A stretch of DNA of 64,000 nucleotides from Orlajensenia sp037404875 (GTDB lineage: Bacteria > Actinomycetota > Actinomycetes > Actinomycetales > Microbacteriaceae): NCBI RefSeq assembly GCF_037404875.1, contig NZ_JBBELO010000012.1, positions 4,628 to 68,627 of the forward strand, read 5' to 3'. The translations under genes were made by a program, and so were the position numbers. The number at the start of each line of letters is the position of its first letter. Position 1 is the stretch's first letter. Positions 43,510-52,214 of this stretch are shown piece by piece. The notes below the pieces were generated by a model. That model was not told the DNA's origin. It made no database searches and worked only from the letters and a program-made list of their open reading frames with translations.

Positions 43510-44382
43510 GTGACCACGCATCCCGTCGACCTGCTTGCCGACGACACCGCCATGGGCGCGGTGACGCTGCGCGTCGGCGACCTCGACCGCATGATCGCGT
43601 ACTACCGCGACGCCGTGACGCTCGAACTCCTGAGCCACGAAGGCCCCGTAGCCGTTCTCGGCCGCGGCAGGACGCCGATCATCGTGCTCGAGCACGCCCC
43701 CGAACTGCGATCGGCCGATCCGCGCAGCGGCGGGCTGTACCACACGGCCATCGTCTTCGATTCGCAAGCCGCGCTCGCCGCGGCCGTGTACTCCGTGGCC
43801 CGACGGCATCCCGGCAGCTTCACCGGCAGCGCCGATCACCTCGTGAGCACCGCCTTCTACTTCACCGACCCCGAGGGCAACGGCGTGGAGCTCTACTGGG
43901 ACCGCGACCGCTCCACCTGGAGCTGGGTGCACGGCCGGATCGAGATGGACAGCCTCGCCCTCGACCCGAACGCCTTCCTGCAGCAGAACCTCAGCGAGCA
44001 GGGGCTCGCCGGCGAGCGCGTCGGCAGCGCCGTCGTCGGCCACGTGCACCTCTCGGTCGGCGACGTGAACATCGCCCGCACCTTCTACGTCGAGCAGCTC
44101 GGGTTCCAGACGACGGCGGCGTTCGGCGCATCCGCCCTGTTCGTCTCGGCGGGCGGCTACCACCACCACATGGCCATGAACACGTGGAGCAGCGCGGGCG
44201 CCGGGCGACGCCGCCTCGCGCTCGGGCTGGGGCAGGTGCAGATCGCCGTGCCCTCGGCCGATGACCTCGGCTCGCTCGGCGAACGGATGCGGCGCTTCGG
44301 CGTGCAGGCACGGGACGATGGCCGCGCCCTCTCGTTCGAGGACCCCTGGGACAACACCATCCGCGTCGCGCCAGCCGACTGA
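43510..44382 (+). CDS. Extradiol-dioxygenase-like VOC protein (CatE type)
   Basis: 290-aa two-module VOC protein close in length to catechol-2,3-dioxygenase CatE. The N-terminal module starts MGAVTLRVGDLDRMIAYYRDA; the C-terminal module keeps a possible metal triad: His in GHVHLSVGDV, His in GGYHHHMAMNTW, and Glu in ALSFEDPWDN. GTG 43510 is chosen since it precedes the conserved start closely; the frame is open into the previous gene. It stands directly before the kynurenine operon, with a GGCACCT/AGGTGCC hairpin between, so ring cleavage of an aromatic acid is an attractive idea but unproven. Confidence 0.8.
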   Translation: MTTHPVDLLADDTAMGAVTLRVGDLDRMIAYYRDAVTLELLSHEGPVAVLGRGRTPIIVLEHAPELRSADPRSGGLYHTAIVFDSQAALAAAVYSVARRHPGSFTGSADHLVSTAFYFTDPEGNGVELYWDRDRSTWSWVHGRIEMDSLALDPNAFLQQNLSEQGLAGERVGSAVVGHVHLSVGDVNIARTFYVEQLGFQTTAAFGASALFVSAGGYHHHMAMNTWSSAGAGRRRLALGLGQVQIAVPSADDLGSLGERMRRFGVQARDDGRALSFEDPWDNTIRVAPAD

Positions 44383-44386
44383 TCCC

Positions 44387-44404
44387 GGCACCTCGGCAGG
44401 TGCC
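44387..44404. terminator. Small hairpin before the kynurenine operon
   Basis: GGCACCT (44387-44393) and AGGTGCC (44398-44404) with a four-base loop CGGC, five bases after the VOC stop. No T run. It probably separates the VOC gene from kynA. Confidence 0.5.
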
Positions 44405-44464
44405 GCGTGGAAGCGTCCCCGGGGCGGGTTAGGCTGAAAAAGCCGAGTTTCGAGGAGGCGTCCG

Positions 44465-45322
44465 TTGGTCGTGCAGAAGAACACGCGGGAATTCGATCCG
44501 GGCATCGTCACCGATTTCCGCGACCGGATGAGCTACGGCGGATACCTCGACCTCGACACGCTGCTGGCCGCCCAGCATCCGATCAGCCGGCCGGAGCACC
44601 ACGACGAGCTGCTGTTCATCATCCAGCACCAGACGACGGAGCTGTGGCTGAAGCTCGTGCTGCACGAGCTCGACGACGCGCGCCGGCTGCTGCGCGACGA
44701 CCAGCTCCCCCAGGCCCTCAAGCGCATCGCCCGGGTCAAGCACATCCAGCGCACGCTCACCGAGCAATGGTCGGTGCTCGCCACCCTCACACCGAGCGAG
44801 TACGCCGAATTCCGCGACTTCCTGGGCAACTCCAGCGGCTTCCAGTCGTGGCAGTACCGCGCGGTCGAGTTCGTGCTCGGCAACAAGAACGCCCGCATGC
44901 TCAGCGTGTTCGCGACGGATGCCGCCGCGACCACCGCGCTCGAGAACGCCCTGGAAGAGCCCAGCATTTACGACGAGTTCCTGCGCTATCTCGCCCGGGC
45001 AGGGCATCCGGTGCCCGCGCACGTGCTTCAGCGCGACGTGCGCGAGGCCTGGGTCTTCGACCGAGAGCTCGTGCCCGTCTTCACGGCGATCTACGAAGAC
45101 GCCGACGGTCAATGGGCCGCCTACGAGGCCTGCGAGGAGTTCGTCGACCTCGAGGAGAACTTCCAGCTCTGGCGCTTCCGGCACCTCAAGACCGTGGAGC
45201 GCACGATCGGCATGAAGCCGGGCACCGGCGGTTCCGGTGGGGCCCGCTTTCTTCAGAAGGCCCTCGAGCTCACCTTCTTCCCCGAGCTCTACGCGGTGCG
45301 CACCGAGATCGGACAGCCGTGA
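44465..45322 (+). CDS. kynA: Tryptophan 2,3-dioxygenase
   Basis: 285-aa heme dioxygenase opening the indole ring of L-tryptophan to N-formyl-L-kynurenine. Motifs: MSYGGYLDLDTLLAAQHP at the start, LLFIIQHQTTELWLKL with the substrate-side His, and FRHLKTVERTIGMKPGTGGS with the heme-axial His. The start is probably TTG 44465, which has a GAGGAGG site seven bases before it; GTG 44471 is an alternative. A TAGGCT -10 box is at 44430-44435. The stop overlaps the next gene by four bases, making this the first gene of a coupled three-gene operon. Confidence 0.96.
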   Translation: MVVQKNTREFDPGIVTDFRDRMSYGGYLDLDTLLAAQHPISRPEHHDELLFIIQHQTTELWLKLVLHELDDARRLLRDDQLPQALKRIARVKHIQRTLTEQWSVLATLTPSEYAEFRDFLGNSSGFQSWQYRAVEFVLGNKNARMLSVFATDAAATTALENALEEPSIYDEFLRYLARAGHPVPAHVLQRDVREAWVFDRELVPVFTAIYEDADGQWAAYEACEEFVDLEENFQLWRFRHLKTVERTIGMKPGTGGSGGARFLQKALELTFFPELYAVRTEIGQP

Positions 45323-46356
45323 TCGATGAGGGCATGTTCCTCGGGGTCGAGGAGTACTGGGCGGGGGGATGGCACGGCCGCTCCGTGTTCCGCGTTCGCG
45401 AGGGTTTGCTCTACCCGGTCGGCGGCGACCAGCTCGTCACCGACGTCGAGCTGCCGGGCACCCTGTTCCCGCGGCTGACCGACCACCACGTTCACGTCGG
45501 CCTCGTCGATGCCGAGCAGATCATGCCGGGCGGCATCACGGCGGTGGTCGATCTGGGCTGGGTGCCGCGGTTGGCCGCCGAGTGGCACACCGAGAGCGGA
45601 TTCCCCGGGTCCCCCCTGCCCGAGGTGCGCATCGCCGGGGGCCTGCTCACCTGCGAGGGCGGTTATCCGGTCAACGCCGGCTGGGCACCGGCGGGAGCCG
45701 CCGTCGAACTGCGCGGCCCCGCGGATGCCGACGCCGCCGTGCGCGCACAGATCGCGCTCGGCGCATCCGTCATCAAGGTCACGGTCAACAGCGACGAGGG
45801 TCCGGTGCCGAGCCCCGAGCTGCTCACCGCCATCGTGACGGCGGCACGCGCCCACGGGGTTCCCGTCGCGGCCCATGTGCAGGGCGATGGAATGACCCGA
45901 CGGGCACTGGATGCCGGCGTGAACGTTCTCGCGCACACGCCCTTCACCGAGGTGCTCGACAGCGACATCGTCGCTCGGCTTTCGAGGGCCGGCACCGCCG
46001 TGGTCTCCACGCTCGACATCCACGGCTGGGGATCGCCGACCGACGAGTACGAGAACGCGCTCGTCAACCTCACCCGCATCGCCGCCGCGGGAGGACGGGT
46101 GCGCTACGGCACCGACCTCGGCAACGGTCCGCTGCCGGTCGGCATCAACCCGCGCGAACTGGCCGCCCTGGCCGATGCCGGCCTCGACCGCGAGGCGCTC
46201 GTCGCGAGCATCGCCGGCACGTGGCAGCCCTCGAGCATCGGACCGCGACTGGCGTGGGTGCCGGGGAGCCCTCCCGAGACGGCCGCCGAGACGGCCGAAT
46301 GGCTCTCGGGTGCCCGCGCGAGCACCATCGACTACCTCGAGGAGACCCTGGTATGA
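45319..46356 (+). CDS. Amidohydrolase-superfamily enzyme in the kynurenine operon
   Basis: 345-aa metal-dependent hydrolase between kynA and kynU. The binuclear-type ligand set is intact: DHHVHVG (HxH), a central Lys in SVIKVTVN, His in VAAHVQGDG, His in LAHTPF and Asp in YGTDLGNG. GTG 45319 overlaps the kynA stop and the gene's own stop overlaps kynU (both four bases), so all three are translated together. The pathway needs N-formylkynurenine formamidase at exactly this step and no KynB-type arylformamidase is present in the window. I infer that this enzyme fills that step; it has not been shown by sequence alone. Confidence 0.85.
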   Translation: MIDEGMFLGVEEYWAGGWHGRSVFRVREGLLYPVGGDQLVTDVELPGTLFPRLTDHHVHVGLVDAEQIMPGGITAVVDLGWVPRLAAEWHTESGFPGSPLPEVRIAGGLLTCEGGYPVNAGWAPAGAAVELRGPADADAAVRAQIALGASVIKVTVNSDEGPVPSPELLTAIVTAARAHGVPVAAHVQGDGMTRRALDAGVNVLAHTPFTEVLDSDIVARLSRAGTAVVSTLDIHGWGSPTDEYENALVNLTRIAAAGGRVRYGTDLGNGPLPVGINPRELAALADAGLDREALVASIAGTWQPSSIGPRLAWVPGSPPETAAETAEWLSGARASTIDYLEETLV

Positions 46357-47609
46357 CGACGACGGCCCCCGACACGATGCTGTCGTACGCCCGGCGCATG
46401 GATCGCTCCGACGGGCTCGCGCACTACCGCCGGCGTTTCGTCGAGAGCGACGAGCTGCTCGCCTACTTCGACGGGAACTCGCTCGGGCGCCCTCCCATCG
46501 CCACGGCGGAACGAATGGCGCAGTTCGTGACGGATGCCTGGGCCGGCCGGCTCATCCGCGCTTGGGACGAGGAATGGATGGAGCTGCCGTTCACCATCGG
46601 TGACGAACTCGCGGCTGCGGCCCTCGGCGCCGCACCTGGCCAGACCTTCATCGGTGACTCGACGACCGTGCTGCTGTACAAGCTCGCGCGCGCCGCGATC
46701 GACGCGAGGCCCGAGCGCACCGAGATCATCACCGACACCGACAACTTCCCCACCGATCGCTACCTGCTGCAGGGCATTGCAGCGGAACGCGGGTGCACCA
46801 TCCGCTGGATCCAGAGCGATCCCGCATCCGGGGTCTCGCTGCAGCAGGTGCAGGATGCGGTCAGCGAGCGCACCGCGCTCGTGCTGCTCAGCCACGTCTC
46901 GTACCGCTCGGGCTTCCTCGCCGACCTGCCGGCCATCACGCGCGCGGCCCATGAGGCCGGCGCCCTGGTGCTCTGGGACCTCTGCCACTCCGTCGGCTCC
47001 GTGCCGATGCAGCTCGACGCGGATGAGGTCGACCTCGCCGTTGGCTGCACGTACAAGTACCTCAACGGCGGACCGGGCGCACCCGCGTTCGGCTACGTGC
47101 GCTCCGACCTGCAGCCGGTGCTCGCCCAGCCCATCCAGGGCTGGATGGGAGCGGCAGACGTGTTCCTCATGGATCCCGAGTACCAGCCGGCTCCCGGCCT
47201 GCGCCGCTTCCTCAGTGGCACCCCGGCGGTGCTCGCCATGCTCCCCATGCGCGAGACCATCGCCATGATCGCGGAGTGCGGCATCGACGCCGTGCGCGCC
47301 AAGTCGCTCGGCCTCACCTCGTTCGCGATCGAGTTGTCGGATGCGTGGCTCGCCCCGCTGGGCGTGAGCCTGGCATCCGAACGCGACGGCGCACGGCGCG
47401 GCGGACACGTGACGCTGTCGCATCCGGCGATGCGCGTGGTGACCGAGCGGCTCTGGAGCCGGAACGTGATTCCCGACTATCGCGAGCCGGGCGGGCTGCG
47501 CGTGGGTCTCTCGCCGCTCACGACGAGCTTCGAGGAGGTCTACCGCGGCATGGAGGCCGTGCGCGACACCCTGCGCGAGGTACTGAGGGAGCAGTCGGGC
47601 CTGCAGTGA
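46353..47609 (+). CDS. kynU: Kynureninase
   Basis: 418-aa PLP enzyme cleaving kynurenine to anthranilate and alanine. Visible are the substrate/PLP segments YFDGNSLGRPP, GDSTTVLLYKLARAA, LSHVSYRSGFLADLPAIT, WDLCHSVGSVPMQLD, and the PLP lysine in GCTYKYLNGGPGAPAF. The end GGLRVGLSPLTTSFEEVYRGM is also typical. ATG 46353 overlaps the stop of the amidohydrolase. No 3-hydroxylase (kynMO) is adjacent, so the operon makes anthranilate rather than quinolinate. A repeat array starts at the stop codon. Confidence 0.96.
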   Translation: MTTTAPDTMLSYARRMDRSDGLAHYRRRFVESDELLAYFDGNSLGRPPIATAERMAQFVTDAWAGRLIRAWDEEWMELPFTIGDELAAAALGAAPGQTFIGDSTTVLLYKLARAAIDARPERTEIITDTDNFPTDRYLLQGIAAERGCTIRWIQSDPASGVSLQQVQDAVSERTALVLLSHVSYRSGFLADLPAITRAAHEAGALVLWDLCHSVGSVPMQLDADEVDLAVGCTYKYLNGGPGAPAFGYVRSDLQPVLAQPIQGWMGAADVFLMDPEYQPAPGLRRFLSGTPAVLAMLPMRETIAMIAECGIDAVRAKSLGLTSFAIELSDAWLAPLGVSLASERDGARRGGHVTLSHPAMRVVTERLWSRNVIPDYREPGGLRVGLSPLTTSFEEVYRGMEAVRDTLREVLREQSGLQ

Positions 47610-47950
47610 CCGGGCCCGTCGAAGGGCCGCCTCCCAGCGCACAGAACGACGCTTCGACAAGCCGGTCCCTGAGCCTGTCGAAGGACCGCCACCCAGCGCA
47701 CCGAACGACGCTTCGACACGCCGGTCCCTGAGCATGTCGAAGGGCCGGCACCCCGCGCACAGAACGACGCTTCGACAAGCTCAGCGAACAGCAACCGACC
47801 CCCAGCGCACGCTCGCCGCTTCCACACGCCGGTCCCTGAGCCTGTCGAAGGGCCGCCACCCAGCGCACCGAACGACGCTTCGACAAGCTCACCGAACAGC
47901 GGTCGACCGCCGCTTCCACACGCCGGTCCCCGAGCCTGTCGAAGGGCAGC
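47610..47950. repeat. Second array of TGAGCYTGTCGAAG / CTTCGACAAGCTC units
   Basis: About five degenerate copies of the same hairpin family as 20515-21205. Clear left arms are at 47670, 47729, 47837 and 47931, so spacing is irregular (59, 108 and 94 bases), and a decayed copy lies at about 47612. The spacer GCCACCCAGCGCACCGAACG recurs. The array begins right after kynU and ends about 60 bases before the large LQRTAGN gene; that whole 403-base gap holds nothing else except a weak -10-like GACACT. Confidence 0.9.
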
Positions 47951-48012
47951 GTGCCCGAAGGTCTGCCCTCCCATGCCCGCATCCCCTCGTCGCCGGCGCG
48001 GACACTGGGGCA

Positions 48013-50934
48013 GTGGAACGAAAGGCGGGCGCCTCTCGCCCACCGGCCGACTCCGCCGCGCGCACACAGCGATCGGGACCTCGGCCCGCGGACGAGAGGA
48101 ACGATGGCGGCTTCGGTGTGCTGCACCGGCTGCAGCGCACCGCGGGAAACCATGCCGCGGCCCAGCTGCTGCGTCACTCACCGACGAACGCGACGGCCGC
48201 ACCGGCATCGCCCTCCCCTGCACTGCAGCGCGATGCGGTCGCGCAGCGCGACGATCCCCCGAAGAGCACGTCGGTGCCCGAGGTGGAGATTCCCCTCATC
48301 CCGCCGTCGTGGCTGCACGAGCCCGGGCGGGCGGACATGCTCGTCGCCGTGGCCGGCGACAAGATGGTCGCACTCCCCGCCGCCGGCGTCTTCCGCCTCG
48401 TGCGCCCGCAGACACCGGAGATCCCCCAGGCCGATCCGACCGCCGTGCTCACCCTGCCGACCATCGCGAAGGAGAGCGCCAAGGCGGTGCGAACGGGACC
48501 CACCACGAGCTTCCTGATCGACGCGGGCGGCAGGCCCGATGTCATGGTGCCCACCGACCCGATCGTCGTGACTCCCGGAGCACTCGCGGTCATGAACGCC
48601 GCTCTCGGCGTGCAGGGGCCGACCGGCATGGTCATCACGCACCTTCACGACGATCACGTGCAGAGCTTCGTGGAACTCGTCGTCGCCAGTCGCATCCGGC
48701 CCGAGAACATCCACTTCCCCGAGGGCTTCGCCAGCAACCCGGCGGCCCCATCGAGCACGTTCGCGCGTCTGCTGCGTGCGCTGCAGGCCGACACTCGCGC
48801 GCAGGGGTTCGGCCACACGCCGACCGCGCAGTACGGCACCATCCGCACGCCGGCGCAGGGCAACTGGTGGAAGATCGAACTGCGGCAGGGAGAGGTGACC
48901 TTCGAGCTGTACGGACTCACCGGTGCCTTCCGCGCACTCGAAGCGCGGCGGGCGGCGGGCCAGCAGCAGAAATCCGCGCGTCTGCCCAGTGGCGAGCAGG
49001 TCGAGAGCCTCGCCGACACGGCATCGCTCATCACCCGGGTCACGCACGTTCCCAGCGGCATGCGGATGCTGTTCCCGAGCGACGCGCGCTTCAACGACCT
49101 CGGCCTGCTCAAGCGGGCGATGGGGGCGGAGGACTATCGGGAGATGCTGAGTGGCGTCAAGGTCGTCGAGGGCCTCGGCCACCACATCGGCGCCCTCGAG
49201 AGCAGCGCCGACCAGACCGCCTTCGCCGAATTCCTCAAGGACGCCCAGCTCACCAACGGCCGGCTCATCGTCATGGCCCAGTCGCAGGAGACCCGCAGCG
49301 GCAGGCAGTTCCTCAACCGCAGCATGATCGCCGCCCTGAACGAGGCGGGCATCGACGTGCACGTCGCACTTGAGCCAACCGCCGGCGTCGGCACGTTCAC
49401 GGTCGACAGCGCCGGCCGGGTGACGTACGCCGGGCCTGGCCGGGCCGAGTCGTTCCTGTCGTCGGCTCCGGTGCGCGCCGAGATCGACCGCCTCAACCAG
49501 TTGCGCGCCGTCGAACGCACCCTCACCCGTTTCGAGCGGTTCGCGGAGCCGCAGTATCGCCGGTCGCAGGAGGTGAAGGCCGCCCGCGAGCAGCTCGAGA
49601 ACGTTCTCGACAGCTTCATGGACACGACGGCCGGCAATACCCGACCGGGCGCCGGCCGCGCACAGCAGAGCGTGCGCGATCCCGTCGCGCAGGCGGCGGC
49701 GCTGAGCCGGGCACAGCAGACCCGGGCACCGGTCGAGAGCATCCTCAGCACCGGGTTCATGGACGGGCTGGAAGAACTGGGGCGCCTGGGCCCGCACTAC
49801 GAGGTCTTCGAGCGCGAGGTCGAGGCCGCCCGCAAGACCGGCCGCATGTCGGATGAGGGAATCGACGCCCTCTGGGAACTGCATCCCGAGACCGCACGGC
49901 GCCTGCTGGGATCGAGCGGTCTCTCGCGGCAGCAGCAGCGTTCGGTCGCCCGTCAACTCCCGGGCCAGCCCGCGTCCGTGCAGGTGCGATCGGTCGCCGC
50001 GGTGCTTCTGCTCGTCGAAGCGGCGAACCTCGCGGCGCCGATCGTGCAGGAGATCCGCGCGAGCCGGTACGGTTCACATGTGAAGCCCGCGCTCGACGCG
50101 ATCATGTGGTGGCAGGCCAAAGGCGTCTTCCCGACGATGGAGGCCGTCGACGACAACCTCTGGCCGTGGGACAACGAGTGGACGACGGATGCCAAGCGCA
50201 TCCAGACCCTGCTCGAAGACGACGAGGTCTCCTACCTCACGCTCACGGGCATCCCCGACGACAACTGGGACCGGTTCACGGTCTGGGCATCGGGCAAGCT
50301 CCGCAACGTGCGCGACTGGCAGACCCATATCGTCGACAGCCCGGCCATCCGCAGCAAGAGCGGCCAGTTCATGGGCGACGAGACGTTCGAGTACCTGACC
50401 TCGGAGGTCAAGGGCGAGACCGTCGGGTTCGACCTGACGACGACGTGGAGGTCCTCGCCGCGCCTCGACCTGATCCTGAAGGCCGCCGCCAAGGAGGTGG
50501 TGAAGAACAGCGACACCGAGATTGCCAACATCGAGAAGCAGCAGGGCGACTCCTACGGACCGGCCGTGGTCTCCGACCGCGGCTTCACCGCACCGTTGTA
50601 CGGTTCGATGGCCAAGGCAACGGGCAAGGTGCGCTTTCGTTCAGGAGTCGACCCGGTTCTCTACACCGTCTACCTCCACAGCGCGCGCACGGGCTACAGC
50701 ACCGACTCGCTGTTCTACACCTTTCCGAACACCGTCACCGGCCATGAGGTTCCCGAGGGTTACACCGTCGTCGGCGGCGCCGACTACAACACCTATTCCC
50801 GGGTGCTGGCGACGCGGAACGACTTCGTCATCAAGAACGCCGACGGCTACGGCGGCCACCGGGCGGGCGTGCTGCGACCGAACACCCTCGAGGTGCTGCT
50901 CGCCAAGACGGCCGACCTCGAGGCTCCCAAATGA
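48013..50934 (+). CDS. Large metallo-beta-lactamase-fold protein with N-terminal LQRTAGN motif
   Basis: 973-aa protein. Residues of about 34-54 read FGVLHRLQRTAGNHAAAQLLR, the LQR-AGN-A---LL motif that recurs at the start of many large actinobacterial proteins linked to extracellular contractile injection systems and toxins. From about 100 to 450 there is a metallo-beta-lactamase fold: THLHDDHVQSF (HxHxDH), FPSDARF (Asp) and GLGHHIGALE (His). The rest is helical with an Ala/Gln/Arg-rich middle (ARAQQTRAPVESIL) and a mixed C-terminal domain with many Trp and Tyr (WPWDNEWTTDAKRIQ, YTVVGGADYNTYSRV). GTG 48013 is chosen as the first start outside the repeat array, six bases after GACACT. No signal peptide. 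Function unknown; effector or cargo protein is an inference. Confidence 0.82.
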   Translation: MERKAGASRPPADSAARTQRSGPRPADERNDGGFGVLHRLQRTAGNHAAAQLLRHSPTNATAAPASPSPALQRDAVAQRDDPPKSTSVPEVEIPLIPPSWLHEPGRADMLVAVAGDKMVALPAAGVFRLVRPQTPEIPQADPTAVLTLPTIAKESAKAVRTGPTTSFLIDAGGRPDVMVPTDPIVVTPGALAVMNAALGVQGPTGMVITHLHDDHVQSFVELVVASRIRPENIHFPEGFASNPAAPSSTFARLLRALQADTRAQGFGHTPTAQYGTIRTPAQGNWWKIELRQGEVTFELYGLTGAFRALEARRAAGQQQKSARLPSGEQVESLADTASLITRVTHVPSGMRMLFPSDARFNDLGLLKRAMGAEDYREMLSGVKVVEGLGHHIGALESSADQTAFAEFLKDAQLTNGRLIVMAQSQETRSGRQFLNRSMIAALNEAGIDVHVALEPTAGVGTFTVDSAGRVTYAGPGRAESFLSSAPVRAEIDRLNQLRAVERTLTRFERFAEPQYRRSQEVKAAREQLENVLDSFMDTTAGNTRPGAGRAQQSVRDPVAQAAALSRAQQTRAPVESILSTGFMDGLEELGRLGPHYEVFEREVEAARKTGRMSDEGIDALWELHPETARRLLGSSGLSRQQQRSVARQLPGQPASVQVRSVAAVLLLVEAANLAAPIVQEIRASRYGSHVKPALDAIMWWQAKGVFPTMEAVDDNLWPWDNEWTTDAKRIQTLLEDDEVSYLTLTGIPDDNWDRFTVWASGKLRNVRDWQTHIVDSPAIRSKSGQFMGDETFEYLTSEVKGETVGFDLTTTWRSSPRLDLILKAAAKEVVKNSDTEIANIEKQQGDSYGPAVVSDRGFTAPLYGSMAKATGKVRFRSGVDPVLYTVYLHSARTGYSTDSLFYTFPNTVTGHEVPEGYTVVGGADYNTYSRVLATRNDFVIKNADGYGGHRAGVLRPNTLEVLLAKTADLEAPK

Positions 50935-52214
50935 ACGCGCCGAATCCGGCGATCTCAGCCCTCGTGCGCAGGGCGGCCGGGACGATCTTCGAACCCCAGG
51001 GGGCGATGCTCCTGGCCGCAGCGGCAGCCGCCGCCCCTGAGGCAGCGACGACGCAGTTCAGCGATCCGGCCAACGCCTTCCTCGTGGCGTGCGGGGCGGC
51101 CAACGCGGGCTCGCGCCAGGATGATGACGTGCGCGACCGGCTCGAGCGTGCGGCGTTCGCCGTTCCCGATGCCGACCGGCTCTGGGTGCTCTCCGTCGCG
51201 GAACGCCTCATCGCCCGAGTGGATGCGACCTGGGCGTGGTCGCTCATCGACCGGCTCGTCGGCGCCGGGCCCGCGCTGGCTCACGCCATCGGCCTCGATG
51301 TCGCCGCCCAGGCCGAGCGAACGGGGGCAGTGCCCTGGGAGCCCGGCGCCGAGGCGCCGCCCGTGGTCTCTCGACAGTTGGCGGCCGACCGCGCCGCCCG
51401 GGCGGCGGTCGCCGGCCACCGCTCCAACCACGGACCGATGCACGCCCTGCGGCTCGATCCGACCGGTGCCAATCTGCTGCCATCGGAGGCCCGCGTGCTA
51501 CTCGCCGGGGCGGCGGGACTCGACCCCGCGTTCGCCGTGGAGACCGGCACCGCCCTGCTCGCGAACTTCGTGCCCGCAGACCTGCAGGAGGCCTTCCGCC
51601 TGGTTGCGGATGCCGCCGTGCGGGCCGGCATCGGTGATGCGGTTCTCGACCGTGCGCGCACCGACGGATTCGTCGCCGAACAGGCGACCTGGGCCGCCGC
51701 GGCTGCGGCGGCCGGCGCCGTGACGGGCCAACCGTTGCTCGAGCTTCTCGACGGGCTGGCACAGCGCGTCGACGACGAACTCGATCCCGGTCGCGAATTG
51801 GTCGCCGGGCTCCCCATCCTCGAGGCGTTCGCCCACGCCGGAGCGGTCGGATCCCTCATCGACCGGGCCGTCCACTGGCAGGCCCCCGCATCGCTCGTGA
51901 TCGATCGGCTGTTCTTCGCCGAGGCGGCAGGCGCCGCCGCGGCGCTTGCGCAGCATCCGGCCTTCGACGAGTTCGTCGCACGTCGCGCGGATGCGGCACT
52001 CTACAGCGCGCAGTACGACTGGTGGCCCGCCGAAGCGAGCGAGGATGAGGCTGCAGCCACCGACCCCGAAGACGTGGCCCGCGAGGACGTGGCCCGCGAG
52101 GCGCTGGCCGTGGTGGCCGCGGCGCCACTGAGGCCCTTGCCGGGAAGCCTCGCCGACATCGTCGGCTGGCCGGACCCCGCAAGGGCCTCAGTGAACGGAC
52201 CGATGCCTAGCTGA
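50931..52214 (+). CDS. Unknown Ala-rich helical protein coupled to the LQRTAGN gene
   Basis: 427-aa, extremely Ala-rich protein with predicted all-helical structure and no signal peptide or clear membrane segment. It begins MNAPNPAISALVRRAAGTIF and contains several helix pairs (LLAAAAAAAPEAATTQF, FLVACGAANAGS, ADRLWVLSVAERLIARVD). The ATG overlaps the stop of the 973-aa gene (ATGA), so the two proteins are made together. It could be a chaperone or immunity-like partner, but no family is recognised. Its end overlaps the convergent MFS gene by eight bases. Confidence 0.75.
   Translation: MNAPNPAISALVRRAAGTIFEPQGAMLLAAAAAAAPEAATTQFSDPANAFLVACGAANAGSRQDDDVRDRLERAAFAVPDADRLWVLSVAERLIARVDATWAWSLIDRLVGAGPALAHAIGLDVAAQAERTGAVPWEPGAEAPPVVSRQLAADRAARAAVAGHRSNHGPMHALRLDPTGANLLPSEARVLLAGAAGLDPAFAVETGTALLANFVPADLQEAFRLVADAAVRAGIGDAVLDRARTDGFVAEQATWAAAAAAAGAVTGQPLLELLDGLAQRVDDELDPGRELVAGLPILEAFAHAGAVGSLIDRAVHWQAPASLVIDRLFFAEAAGAAAALAQHPAFDEFVARRADAALYSAQYDWWPAEASEDEAAATDPEDVAREDVAREALAVVAAAPLRPLPGSLADIVGWPDPARASVNGPMPS

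Noticed and set aside
47734..48012. Longer N-terminus for the 973-aa protein, starting inside the repeat array
   Set aside because: The extra residues are translated repeat units (LSLSKGRHPAHRTTLRQA); GTG 48013 gives a protein with the motif near its N-terminus as in similar proteins.
48178..49956. Minus-strand frame inside the LQRTAGN gene
   Set aside because: No recognised motif, and the plus-strand frame has an intact metallo-beta-lactamase site.
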